This document shows positions 33,112 to 41,540 of a stretch of DNA of 64,000 nt, in pieces; positions within the stretch are counted from its first letter, which is position 1; every line of letters starts with the position of its first letter. Source of the stretch: Saccharopolyspora_C sp040643635 (lineage in GTDB: Bacteria > Actinomycetota > Actinomycetes > Mycobacteriales > Pseudonocardiaceae); NCBI RefSeq assembly GCF_040643635.1, contig NZ_JBEYUS010000030.1:1-64000 (forward strand). The letters are read 5' to 3'. The position numbers were made by a program, and so were the translations under genes. The notes under the pieces are model-generated. The model saw only the letters and a list, made by a program, of their open reading frames with translations, was not told the DNA's origin and ran no database searches.

Positions 33112-34023
33112 GTGACGCTGACGGCTCCTCCCCGGTTGTTGCTGGTGCACGCGCATCCGGATGACGAGACCCTCTGGACCGGCGGGACGATCGCCCGCTA
33201 CGCGGCGCGCGGTGTCCAGGTGACGGTGGTGACCTGCACCCTCGGCGAGGAGGGCGAGGTCATCCCGGAGAGCCTGCGGGGGCTGGCGGCCGACCAGGCC
33301 GACCAGCTCGGCGGCTACCGGGTGGGTGAACTCCGTTCCGCGTGCGCGGCGCTGCGGGTGGCCGACCACCGCTTCCTCGGCGGCATCGGTCGCTGGCGGG
33401 ATTCCGGGATGCTGTGGGAGGAACCCGGCCGGGCCGGAGCGCTGCCCTCGGCGCACCCGCGGGCGTTCGCCGTCGGCGACCTGGCCGAGCAGACCGAGGC
33501 GCTCGCCGAGATCCTGCACGAGGTGCGGCCCCAGGTCGTGGTGACCTACGCGGCCGACGGCGGCTACGGACACCCCGACCACGTGCGCGCGCACGACGTG
33601 ACGATGGCCGCGGCCGAGCGCGTCCCGGACGTGCTGCGCGTGTTCCACGCGGTGCCGTCCCGGGACCGGCTCCGCGCCGGGCTGGCGGACCTGGCCACCG
33701 CCGAGTCGATGCCGTTCGAGCTGCCCGACCTGGCGGACCTGGCGAGCGTGCCCGACGAGTCGATCACCACGGTCATCGACGTCGCGGACCACCTGTCCGG
33801 GAAGATCCGCGCGCTGCGCGCCCACGGCACCCAGGTCCGGGTGTGGGTGGACGAGTGGAACAACGGGGACGGCCCCGGCGCCTACGCGCTGTCCAACGGG
33901 GTGGCGCACCCGCTGACCGGCACCGAGCACTACGTGCTGGCCACCGGCGATCCGGCGGGTGGCGAGCAGGACCTGTTCGGCGGACTCGGGGTGAGCGGGA
34001 CCGAACCGGTGGTGCCGAGGTGA
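33112..34023 (+). CDS. mshB: MshB, GlcNAc-Ins deacetylase of mycothiol synthesis
   Basis: A 303-residue zinc deacetylase that removes acetate from GlcNAc-inositol in mycothiol synthesis. The LmbE-family metal site is H15 and D18 in HAHPDDE with H157 in GYGHPDHV, the residues equivalent to the zinc ligands of the characterised mycobacterial enzyme. The first strand PPRLLLVHAHPDDETLWTGG and the middle IGRWRDSGML are typical of MshB rather than Mca. GTG 33112 has TAGGCT 6 nt upstream and no ribosome site, suggesting leaderless transcription. Its stop overlaps the next gene's GTG. Confidence 0.93.
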   Translation: MTLTAPPRLLLVHAHPDDETLWTGGTIARYAARGVQVTVVTCTLGEEGEVIPESLRGLAADQADQLGGYRVGELRSACAALRVADHRFLGGIGRWRDSGMLWEEPGRAGALPSAHPRAFAVGDLAEQTEALAEILHEVRPQVVVTYAADGGYGHPDHVRAHDVTMAAAERVPDVLRVFHAVPSRDRLRAGLADLATAESMPFELPDLADLASVPDESITTVIDVADHLSGKIRALRAHGTQVRVWVDEWNNGDGPGAYALSNGVAHPLTGTEHYVLATGDPAGGEQDLFGGLGVSGTEPVVPR

Positions 34024-34385
34024 CCGGCCGCGACCGGCTGGTCTTCGGCTTCCTGCTGCTCGACGCGGTGGTGCTGGCGCTGGTGGAGGTGCTGTACCTG
34101 CCGCTGTGGATCGGGAGCACGCCGTTCCCGATCACCACGGCGGTGGCGGCGGTGACGACGCCGATGCTGGTCTCGGCCGCCGGTCGGCTCTCGCCGAGCA
34201 GGCGGGTGGCGGCGGCGCCGCTGGTGGTCTGGTTCGCCACCATCTTCGTGTTCGGGCTGTTCGGCCCCGGCGGCGACGTCATGCTGCTGGGCAACGACTG
34301 GCGGACGTTGTTGCTGATCGGCGCGGGAACGCTGCCGTCGGCGATGATGCTCGGGATCGTCCTGGGCCGGACCGCCGGGAAGTGA
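34020..34385 (+). CDS. Small four-helix membrane protein following mshB
   Basis: A 121-residue integral membrane protein with about four hydrophobic helices (VFGFLLLDAVVLALVEVLYL; ITTAVAAVTTPMLVSAA; APLVVWFATIFVFGLFG; LLIGAGTLPSAMMLGIVLG). GTG 34020 overlaps the mshB stop, so the two are translationally coupled. A similar small membrane gene follows mshB in mycobacteria (Rv1171). The function is unknown; coupling suggests a link to mycothiol or a shared promoter only. Confidence 0.8.
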   Translation: MTGRDRLVFGFLLLDAVVLALVEVLYLPLWIGSTPFPITTAVAAVTTPMLVSAAGRLSPSRRVAAAPLVVWFATIFVFGLFGPGGDVMLLGNDWRTLLLIGAGTLPSAMMLGIVLGRTAGK

Positions 34386-34395
34386 GGGGGCGGTC

Positions 34396-35493
34396 GTGCC
34401 CGAAGTGCTGACCGACGAGCGGGTCGCGGTGGTGCTGCGGCCGTTCGTGCGCGCGACCGCGCCGCTGCTGGAGGTGCTCCGGGAGGCCGATCCGCTCCGG
34501 CTGCGCGGGAGGTTCGCGGACACCGCCGCGGACGTGGAGGTCGCCGACATCGCGGCGGGGACCGAGGACGCGGCGTCGGAGACCACGGCTGCCGCACCGG
34601 AGATCGAGCGCGCTGAGCCGGAGACCGCGGCTGCCCGGGAGGTGGCGACGGCATCGGAGGCCACTACGGCACCGGATGCCCCGACAGCGCCGGAGACCAC
34701 GACGGCGCCGGAGAACCCGACAGCGCCGGAGACCCCGACGGCACCGGAGAACGACGCCGCTGACCCCGCGGAGACCGGTACCGGAGATCCGACCGAGCCG
34801 GGCACCGGAGCGCGGTCGTCCTCCGCCGCCTCCGCCGACCAGACCGCCGAGCCCGGCCTGCTGGACAAGCTGCTGCGCCAGCTCGACGGCATGCAGCTGC
34901 CGGGCAGCTCGACCTGGGACGCGATGAGCGTCGACGAGCGCTGCGGTTGGTGGGTGCAGCGGGTGGGCAGGCTGGTCGCGGTCGCCGCCGGCCTGCCGCG
35001 CTTCGGCGGCGCGCTCACCGCCCGGCTGCCGATCCGCAACGCGCTGGGGCTGGCCGGGCAGGGCATGGTGCTCTCGGCTATCGCCGCCGAACACGGTGTC
35101 ACCGACAGGGGGACCCACGTGCGGCTGATCGCCAAGGTGCTGCTGGACCGCGACCTGTCCCCGGAGATCGCCGCGGGGGAGCGGGGCGGGGCACCGGCCG
35201 AGGAGGATGCGAAGACCGCCGAGCTCACCGAGGAACTCGACGAGGCCCGGCGCACCGGCGGCGGCAGGATGCGCGCGGTGGTGCGCACGGTGTGGCGAAT
35301 GGCACGTGCCCTCTGGGAGATCGACTCCGAGCTGGACAAACGCCCGCAGGGCCGCTTCTACCACGAGTGGATCGGGAACGTGCCCGTGGTCGGCGTCGTG
35401 GGTGGTTACCTGGGCGAACGGTCCGCGCTGCGCCGCATCGCGAAGCAGGGCGCGAGGTGGTTGCGGAAGGACGCCCACGGGTCGGGACGCTAG
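34396..35493 (+). CDS. Unknown protein with Thr/Ala/Pro/Glu linker
   Basis: A 365-residue protein that I cannot assign to a family. It starts with a short conserved-looking segment (LTDERVAVVLRPFVRATAPLLEVL), then about 100 residues of low-complexity linker rich in TAPE/TAPD units (about residues 55-150), then a folded region: LLDKLLRQLDGMQLPGSSTWD, DERCGWWVQRVGRL, RLPIRNALGLAGQGMVLSAIAAEHG, and a C-terminal glycine-rich membrane-like segment WIGNVPVVGVVGGYLGER with basic tail. The last part resembles the C-termini of proteins that insert into membranes, but this is weak. GTG 34396 follows a GGGGG site. It lies between the mshB pair and ferredoxin. Confidence 0.72.
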   Translation: MPEVLTDERVAVVLRPFVRATAPLLEVLREADPLRLRGRFADTAADVEVADIAAGTEDAASETTAAAPEIERAEPETAAAREVATASEATTAPDAPTAPETTTAPENPTAPETPTAPENDAADPAETGTGDPTEPGTGARSSSAASADQTAEPGLLDKLLRQLDGMQLPGSSTWDAMSVDERCGWWVQRVGRLVAVAAGLPRFGGALTARLPIRNALGLAGQGMVLSAIAAEHGVTDRGTHVRLIAKVLLDRDLSPEIAAGERGGAPAEEDAKTAELTEELDEARRTGGGRMRAVVRTVWRMARALWEIDSELDKRPQGRFYHEWIGNVPVVGVVGGYLGERSALRRIAKQGARWLRKDAHGSGR

Positions 35494-35661
35494 CGATCTA
35501 GGAGTTCATGCCGTTTACCGCCCTCGGCGGCCCGAAGTATGGTCGAAATGGTGCCCGTGCGACGGGGACCCGCCTTGGTCCGCGGCGGTGGGCCGGGGGG
35601 ATACTGGCATCGGCCGGGTAGCGGAAGCCTGGTCCGGATCGAAACAAGCAGGAGAGCAACC

Positions 35662-35982
35662 GTGACCTACGTGATCGCCGAGCCCTGCGTCGACGTGCTC
35701 GACAAGGCATGCATCGAGGAATGCCCTGTCGACTGCATCTACGAGGGCGGGCGGATGCTCTACATCCACCCCGATGAGTGCGTCGACTGCGGTGCTTGCG
35801 AGCCGGTCTGCCCGGTGGAGGCCATCTACTACGAGGACGACGTCCCGGACGAGTGGGGCGCCTACACCAAGGCGAACGTGGACTTCTTCGACGAGCTCGG
35901 TTCGCCCGGCGGCGCGGCCAAGGTCGGCAAGGTCGACAAGGACGTCGAGCCCGTCACCAGCCTGCCGCCGCAGGGAGAATGA
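35662..35982 (+). CDS. fdxC: 7Fe ferredoxin (3Fe-4S + 4Fe-4S)
   Basis: A 106-residue electron carrier. The N-terminal cluster cysteines C9 and C17 with late C50, and C21, C40, C43 and C46 for the 4Fe cluster, are in the classical 7Fe arrangement (C-x7-C-x3-C; C-x2-C-x2-C-x3-CP). The acidic tail of about 45 residues is normal in actinobacteria. GTG 35662 has GGAGAG upstream. Its TGA overlaps the dapC ATG, which is the ferredoxin-dapC pair seen at Rv1177-1178. The partner oxidoreductase is unknown. Confidence 0.94.
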   Translation: MTYVIAEPCVDVLDKACIEECPVDCIYEGGRMLYIHPDECVDCGACEPVCPVEAIYYEDDVPDEWGAYTKANVDFFDELGSPGGAAKVGKVDKDVEPVTSLPPQGE

Positions 35983-37082
35983 CCTCCGAGAGGCGCGAGC
36001 CGCGCGGTCCGCGACTGCCGGATTTCCCGTGGGATTCCCTGGCGGCCCAGACCGCGACGGCCCGCTCGCACCCGGACGGGCTGGTGAACCTGTCGGTCGG
36101 GACCCCGGTCGACCCGGTGCCGGAGCCGCTGCGCGCGGCGCTGGCCTCGGTCTCCGAGGTCCCCGGCTACCCCGCGACGCACGGCACGCCGGAACTGCGC
36201 GCCGCCGCGGTGGAGGCGCTGGCCCGCAGGCACGGCGTGACCGTCGACCCGGCGGCGGTGCTGCCCACGATCGGCTCCAAGGAGCTGGTCGCGTGGTTGC
36301 CGACGCTGCTGGGCGTGCGGCCCGGTGACGTGGTCGCGATCCCGGAGCTCGCGTACCCGACCTACGACGTCGGCGCCAAGATCGCCGGTGCCGAGGTGGT
36401 CCGGCTCGCGCCGGGCGAGGCCCCGCCCGCGGGGACCGCGCTGGTGTGGCTGAACTCGCCGTCCAACCCGACGGGCCGAGTGCTCGACGCGGCCGCGCTG
36501 GCCGAGTCGGTGCGCGCGGCCCGCGAGGTCGGGGCCGTGGTGGCCTCCGACGAGTGCTACCTGGCGCTGGGCTGGGAAGCGGAGCCGGTGTCGGTGCTGC
36601 ACCCGTCGGTGACCGGCGAGGACCCCACCGGGGTCCTGGCGGTGCACTCGCTGTCGAAGTCCTCGAACCTGGCGGGCTACCGCGCCGGGTTCGTCACGGG
36701 CGACCCGGACCTGGTGGCGCAGCTGCTGGAGCTGCGCAAGCACTCGGGGATGATCATGCCGCGGCCGGTGCAGCAGGCGATGACGGCGGCGCTGCTCGAC
36801 GACGAGCACGTCGAGGTGCAGCGCGAGCTGTACGCCGCCCGCCGCGCGGTGCTGCGGCCCGCGCTGGAGGCCGCCGGGTTCACCATCGAGCACTCGCGCG
36901 CCGGCCTGTACCTGTGGGCCACCCGCGGGGAGGACGCCTGGGCGACGGTGGACCTGCTGGCGCAGCACGGCATCCTCGTCGCGCCCGGCACGTTCTACGG
37001 CCCGGGCGGGCAGCAGCACGTGCGCATCGCGCTGACCGCCTCGGACGACCAGATCAAGGCCGCCGCGACCCGCCTGGGCTGA
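35979..37082 (+). CDS. dapC: Succinyldiaminopimelate aminotransferase
   Basis: A 367-residue fold-type I PLP enzyme catalysing amino transfer to N-succinyl-2-amino-6-oxopimelate in the succinylase route to diaminopimelate and lysine. The PLP lysine is in HSLSKSSNLAGYR; WLNSPSNPTGRV and DECYLALGW are family motifs, and the start LPDFPWDSLAAQTATAR is characteristic of actinobacterial DapC. It is coupled by 4-nt overlap to the ferredoxin gene. dapD and dapE lie about 2 kb further on, so several steps of the succinylase branch are clustered. Confidence 0.92.
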   Translation: MTSERREPRGPRLPDFPWDSLAAQTATARSHPDGLVNLSVGTPVDPVPEPLRAALASVSEVPGYPATHGTPELRAAAVEALARRHGVTVDPAAVLPTIGSKELVAWLPTLLGVRPGDVVAIPELAYPTYDVGAKIAGAEVVRLAPGEAPPAGTALVWLNSPSNPTGRVLDAAALAESVRAAREVGAVVASDECYLALGWEAEPVSVLHPSVTGEDPTGVLAVHSLSKSSNLAGYRAGFVTGDPDLVAQLLELRKHSGMIMPRPVQQAMTAALLDDEHVEVQRELYAARRAVLRPALEAAGFTIEHSRAGLYLWATRGEDAWATVDLLAQHGILVAPGTFYGPGGQQHVRIALTASDDQIKAAATRLG

Positions 37083-37122
37083 CGAAACCGTCAACCCGCA
37101 CCGTGCCAAGTCGTCCTTCCTG

Positions 37123-37141
37123 TCAGCGGCGCAGCCGCTGA
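37123..37141. terminator. Short convergent hairpin after dapC
   Basis: TCAGCGGC (37123-37130) pairs with GCCGCTGA (37134-37141) across GCA. It is the only stem of note in the 140 bp between dapC and the converging CHAD gene. No T-tract. Confidence 0.5.
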
Positions 37142-37221
37142 GCAGCGACCACCACAGCAACCGGCACCGCTGAGGTTCCGCCACCCGCCCCTCCCCGCAA
37201 GAGGAGCGAAGCGCCAGCAGT

Positions 37222-38139
37222 TCACACCTTCGCGGCACTGCTGCGCAGCTCGCGCCAGCACTCCCACCACTGCGCCCGGTGCTCGACCCGCCGCGCGTGC
37301 TCCCGCTCGACGAGGCGACCGGCCACGAACGCGAGCTCCAGGTCCGGTTCGAGGTCGGGGAGCAGCCGCTGCACCCGCTCTTCGGCGATCCGGGCGTCCT
37401 GGACTTCGCCGAGCACGTCCTGGAACCGCTTGGCGGCGCCGAGCAGCCGCCGCATCGGCTTGCCGAGCACCGGTTCGGCGAGCTCCGCGGTGTAGCGCAC
37501 TCGTTTGCCGAGGACGCGGAGCCGGTGCAGCTCCTCGTCGGTCGCCTGGGCGCCCAGCTCGTCGACCTCGCGGCGCAGCTCGCGGTACTGCTCGGCGACG
37601 AGCGCCCGGAGCGCGCGCCCCGCGTCGTGCTCCGCGGTGGACGTGGGCGGCGGCGCGTGCACGGCCGCGACGAGCTCGTCGACCAGCGCCCGGTAGCGCT
37701 CCCCGTCCAGCACGGCCACCAGCGTTCGCCGCGCCGCGCGGTGCTCGCGCGCCACGGCGTCCAGCAGCGGGCGGGCGGATTCCCGGTGCGCCACGTCGAG
37801 ATCGGCCACGTCGCGGTGCAGCCGGGCCAGCAGCACGTCCAGGTCGCGGACGGCGCCGAGCTCGCGGCCCAGCCAGCGCAGCTCCGCGCGCAGGTGTTCC
37901 GGCCTGCTCTGGTCGAGGAAAGGCGCGGCGGCCCGCAGCACCGCCCGCATCCGGCGCACCGCGATCCGCATCCGGTGCACGGGTTCGGCGGATTCGCCGC
38001 TCTTGGCGCCGGGTTCGCCGTCCAGCAGGTCCCGCGCGCGGAGTTCCAGCGCCGCGCGGACGTGCTCGGCGATCGGGTCCGACCGGCCCGCCACCCGCGG
38101 TTCGGGTGGCAGGCCGGACGCACCTGCGGCGTGGTTCAT
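37222..38139 (-). CDS. CHAD-domain protein
   Basis: A 305-residue alpha-helical protein with one CHAD domain. The positively charged helices VHRMRIAVRRMRAVLRAAAPFL, LRWLGRELGAVRDLDVLLARL and LHRLRVLGKRVRYTAELAEPVL carry the conserved His and Arg residues that bind polyphosphate in structures of this family. No triphosphate-tunnel (CYTH) domain is attached. It may bind polyphosphate or phosphate-rich polymers. The ATG at 38139 begins a short variable N-terminus. It interrupts the dapC-dapD interval. Confidence 0.88.
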   Translation of the reverse strand: MNHAAGASGLPPEPRVAGRSDPIAEHVRAALELRARDLLDGEPGAKSGESAEPVHRMRIAVRRMRAVLRAAAPFLDQSRPEHLRAELRWLGRELGAVRDLDVLLARLHRDVADLDVAHRESARPLLDAVAREHRAARRTLVAVLDGERYRALVDELVAAVHAPPPTSTAEHDAGRALRALVAEQYRELRREVDELGAQATDEELHRLRVLGKRVRYTAELAEPVLGKPMRRLLGAAKRFQDVLGEVQDARIAEERVQRLLPDLEPDLELAFVAGRLVEREHARRVEHRAQWWECWRELRSSAAKV

Positions 38140-38205
38140 ACCACCAGTGTCGCCGATCCGGGGCCGGTGAACCCCCGCCCTTCGGTGGTCGGATCGGCGT
38201 AGCGG

Positions 38206-39192
38206 TCAGTCGTTCGCGTGCAGCGCCGCGTTCAGCTCGACCTTGCCACCGGCGCGCGGGCGGACTTCCACCGCGCCGGTGCCGGAGTTGCGCAGGAACA
38301 GCAGGCCGTCGGAACCGGACAGCTCGCGGGCCTTGGTCAGGGTGCCGTCCGGCAGCGAGACCTTGGTGCCCGCGGTGACGTACAGCCCGGCCTCCACCAC
38401 GCAGTCGTCGCCGAGGGTGATGCCGATGCCGCCGTTGGCGCCGATCAGGCAGCGCTCACCGATGGAGATGACCTCCTTGCCGCCACCGGACAGGGTGCCC
38501 ATCACCGAGGCACCACCGCCGATGTCGGAGCCGTCGCCGACGACGACGCCCGCGGAGATCCGGCCCTCGACCATCGACGCGCCGAGGGTGCCCGCGTTGA
38601 AGTTCACGAAGCCCTCGTGCATCACGGTGCTGCCGCTGGCCAGGTGCGCGCCCAGCCGCACCCGGTCCGCGTCGCCGATGCGCACGCCGGACGGCGTCAC
38701 GTAGTCGACCATCCGGGGGAACTTGTCGACGCTGTGCACGGTGACCGGGCCGCGGGCCCGCAGCCGCAGCCGGGTCGCCTCGAAGCCCTCCACCGGGCAC
38801 GGGCCGTGGTTGGTCCACACGACGTTGGACAGCAGCCCGAACATGCCGTCCAGGTTCTGCCCGTGCGGGCGGACCAGGCGGTGCGAGAGCAGGTGCAGCC
38901 GCAGGTAGATGTCGTGGGTGTCGGCGGGCTCGTCGGAGAGCCTGCCGATCTCGGTGCGCACGGCGACGACGTCCACGCCGCGGGCGTCGTCGCGGCCGAG
39001 CAGTGCCGCCCCGGCCTGGCCCAGGGACTGCACCGCTTCCTCGCCGGTCAGCCGGGTGGTGCGGGATTCGCCGGGCTCGCCGAGCTTGACGGTGGGGAAC
39101 CAGGTGTCCAGCACGGTGCCGTCGTCGGTGACGGTGGCCAGGCCGATGCCGTGGGCGCCGGTGCTCTGCGGGTCGGGTGTCTGCGCGCTCAT
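38206..39192 (-). CDS. dapD: Tetrahydrodipicolinate N-succinyltransferase
   Basis: A 328-residue enzyme transferring succinyl from succinyl-CoA to tetrahydrodipicolinate. The N-terminal domain (VDVVAVRTEIGRLSDEPADTHDIYLRLHLLSHR) is the actinobacterial type; the C-terminal left-handed beta-helix hexapeptide repeats run through FVNFNAGTLGASMVEGRISAG, VVGDGSDIGGGASVMG and LIGANGGIGITLGDDC. ATG 39192 has TACCGT 7 nt upstream on its strand, so the message may be leaderless. It is divergent from dapE, sharing the 183-bp intergenic region. Confidence 0.94.
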   Translation of the reverse strand: MSAQTPDPQSTGAHGIGLATVTDDGTVLDTWFPTVKLGEPGESRTTRLTGEEAVQSLGQAGAALLGRDDARGVDVVAVRTEIGRLSDEPADTHDIYLRLHLLSHRLVRPHGQNLDGMFGLLSNVVWTNHGPCPVEGFEATRLRLRARGPVTVHSVDKFPRMVDYVTPSGVRIGDADRVRLGAHLASGSTVMHEGFVNFNAGTLGASMVEGRISAGVVVGDGSDIGGGASVMGTLSGGGKEVISIGERCLIGANGGIGITLGDDCVVEAGLYVTAGTKVSLPDGTLTKARELSGSDGLLFLRNSGTGAVEVRPRAGGKVELNAALHAND

Positions 39193-39375
39193 GCGAAAAA
39201 CGGTAATCGGCGCGTGGTGGCAGTGCCCTGCAGGGGTCGGCTCGGCGGGCGGCATCGGCACGATTCGTGAGCACGCGATCGCGCCGAGCGAGGGCGGATT
39301 CCGCCCGCCGGACCGTCCACCGTGGACTGCGCGGGGACGGGCGCCGCCGGTGCCGCCACGGGTAGCCTGCGGCGG

Positions 39376-40452
39376 GTGACCGACCTACTCGATCTCCGCG
39401 CCGATCCCGTCGACCTGACCGCCGCGTTGGTGGACGTCCCCAGCGTCTCCCGGGACGAGCGGCGCCTCGCCGACGCCGTGGAGCACGCGCTGCGCACCCA
39501 GGCGCCGCACCTGGAAGTGGTGCGCAACGGCGACGCCGTGCTGGCCCGCACCGACCTGGGGCGGGACTCCCGGGTGCTGCTCGCCGGTCACCTCGACACC
39601 GTGCCGATCAACGACAACCTGCCGTCCCGGCGCACCGGATCCGGTGCCGACGAGGTGCTGCACGGCTGCGGGACCGTGGACATGAAGGGCGGCGACGCCG
39701 TCCTGCTGCACGTGGCCGCGACGCTGCCGGAACCGCGCCACGACCTCACCTTCGTGTTCTACGACTGCGAGGAGATCGCCGCCGAGCACAACGGGCTGAA
39801 CCGGATCGAGCGGGAACTGCCGGACTGGCTGGACGGCGACCTGGCGATCGTCGGCGAACCGTCCAACGCGGGCATCGAAGCGGGCTGCCAGGGCACGTTG
39901 CGGGTGGAGATCCGCACCAGCGGGGCCCGCGCGCACACCGCGCGCGCGTGGATGGGGGAGAACGCGATCCACGCGGCCGAGCCGATCCTGCGCAGGCTGC
40001 TGGACTACGTGCCGCGGCAGCCGGTGATCGACGGCCTGCAGTACCACGAAGGCCTGCAGGCGGTGCGGATCGAAGGTGGCGTCGCGGGCAACGTGGTGCC
40101 CGACGCGTGCCTCGTCGCGGTCAACCACCGCTTCGCCCCCGACAAGACGCTCGCCGAAGCAGAAGCCCACGTCCGCGAGGTGTTCGACGGCTTCGACGTC
40201 ACCGTCGTCGACGCCTCCGGCGGTGCGCTGCCCGGTCTGAGCTCGCCCGCCGCCGCCGAACTCGTCGCGGCTGCGGGCGGGGAACCGATCGCGAAGCTGG
40301 GCTGGACCGACGTGGCCCGGTTCGCCGCGCGCGGAATGCCCGCGGTGAACTTCGGCCCCGGTTCGCCGACGCTGGCGCACACCCGGCAGGAGAACGTGCC
40401 CGTCGCCCAGATCCTGAGCTGCGCCGAAGCGCTCACCCGCTTCCTGAGCTGA
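39376..40452 (+). CDS. dapE: Succinyl-diaminopimelate desuccinylase
   Basis: A 358-residue di-zinc M20 amidohydrolase hydrolysing N-succinyl-LL-diaminopimelate. The metal ligand motifs are present: LLAGHLDTVP, CGTVDMKGGDA, DCEEIAAEHNGL, IVGEPSN and the late PTLAHTRQENV. GTG 39376 has TAGCCT 7 nt upstream, suggesting a leaderless start, and opens TDLLDLRADPVDLT, a normal beginning. It is divergent from dapD, and its 3' end overlaps the converging slipin gene by 20 bp. Confidence 0.94.
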   Translation: MTDLLDLRADPVDLTAALVDVPSVSRDERRLADAVEHALRTQAPHLEVVRNGDAVLARTDLGRDSRVLLAGHLDTVPINDNLPSRRTGSGADEVLHGCGTVDMKGGDAVLLHVAATLPEPRHDLTFVFYDCEEIAAEHNGLNRIERELPDWLDGDLAIVGEPSNAGIEAGCQGTLRVEIRTSGARAHTARAWMGENAIHAAEPILRRLLDYVPRQPVIDGLQYHEGLQAVRIEGGVAGNVVPDACLVAVNHRFAPDKTLAEAEAHVREVFDGFDVTVVDASGGALPGLSSPAAAELVAAAGGEPIAKLGWTDVARFAARGMPAVNFGPGSPTLAHTRQENVPVAQILSCAEALTRFLS

Positions 40453-41341
40453 GGACCCCGGGCCCCATGCGGGCGTCGTGGACCTGCGGGACGCCTTCGA
40501 CGTCGGGCACGCCCGCCGGGTCCGGGACCTGGTCGATCGCGCCGGGGCGGGGCTCGTCCCGGCGCTGCTCCGGTGCGGGCCCGGCCGCGGTGTGCTGGGC
40601 GTGCTCGACGAAGCGCAGCAGCTCCACCGGGAACGGCAGCACCAGCGTCGAGTTCTTCTCCGCCGCCACCTCGACCACGGTCTCCAGCAGCCGCAGCTGC
40701 AACGCGGCCGGGGCGTCGGCCATGACGCCCGCCGCCTCGGACAGCTTGCGGGACGCCTGGAACTCGCCGTCGGCGGCGATGATCCGCGAGCGCCGCTCCC
40801 GCTCCGCCTCGGCCTGCCGGGCGATGGAGCGCTTCATCGACTCCGGCAGCGACACGTCCTTGATCTCCACCCGGTCGATGTGCACGCCCCAGTGCAGTGC
40901 CGGGTTGTCGATCATCACTTCGAGGCCCTGGTTCAGCCGCTCCCGGTTCGACAGCAGGTCGTCCAGGTCGCTCTTGCCGATGATCGAGCGCAGCGAGGAT
41001 TGCGCGACCTGGCCCATCGCGAACAGGTAGTCCTCCACGTTGACCAGCGCGCGTGCCGGATCGGTGACGTTGAAGTACACCACCGCGTCCACCCGCACCG
41101 TGATGTTGTCCCGGGTGATGCCCTCCTGCGCGGGCACCGGCATGGTGATGATCTGCAGGTTCACCTTCCGCAACCGGTCCACCCCGGGCACCACGAAGGT
41201 GAGGCCGGGACCGCGCACCGATTCCTGGAGCCTGCCGAAGCGGAACACGACGCCCCGCTCGTACTGCGTGATGATCCGCGCCGCGGAAGCCGTGCCGATC
41301 ACGCCGATGACCAGGACGATGACGAGCAGTTCGATGAGCAT
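40433..41341 (-). CDS. Slipin/SPFH band-7 membrane protein
   Basis: A 302-residue membrane-scaffold protein. One N-terminal hydrophobic helix (LIELLVIVLVIGVIGTASAA) is followed by ITQYERGVVFRFGRL and GLTFVVPGVDRLRKVNL, then the band-7 core with ITRDNITVRVDAVVYFNVTDP and SLPESMKRSIARQAEAERERRSRIIAADGE coiled coil. The tail is Pro-rich. Slipins organise membrane microdomains; a protease gene (NfeD-type) often adjoins but none is here. ATG 41341 has a G-rich site upstream. Its 3' end overlaps dapE tail-to-tail. Confidence 0.9.
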   Translation of the reverse strand: MLIELLVIVLVIGVIGTASAARIITQYERGVVFRFGRLQESVRGPGLTFVVPGVDRLRKVNLQIITMPVPAQEGITRDNITVRVDAVVYFNVTDPARALVNVEDYLFAMGQVAQSSLRSIIGKSDLDDLLSNRERLNQGLEVMIDNPALHWGVHIDRVEIKDVSLPESMKRSIARQAEAERERRSRIIAADGEFQASRKLSEAAGVMADAPAALQLRLLETVVEVAAEKNSTLVLPFPVELLRFVEHAQHTAAGPAPEQRRDEPRPGAIDQVPDPAGVPDVEGVPQVHDARMGPGVLSSGSG

Positions 41342-41540
41342 GGCCGCCCCCTGACCGCGGTACCGCCGACCCGCCGGGGCACCGCTCGGTCGTCGTACCG
41401 CCCACGGTACGCCCGCGAGCCGCCGCGCGGGCGGGTTCGCGCAGGTCACCGAGGCCCTTCGCCGGTCGTGAGACCGGACGGCACCACGTGGTCACCGGCG
41501 CGGCACCTGGAGTTCTCCGGCGCCTGCTTACCCTCGACCC

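Noticed and set aside
30556..33930. 1,124-codon antisense frame opposite lpqW, LURP-one-like gene and mshB
   Set aside because: Spans three genes with clear motifs on the other strand; composition Arg/Gln/His-rich, a GC-bias shadow.
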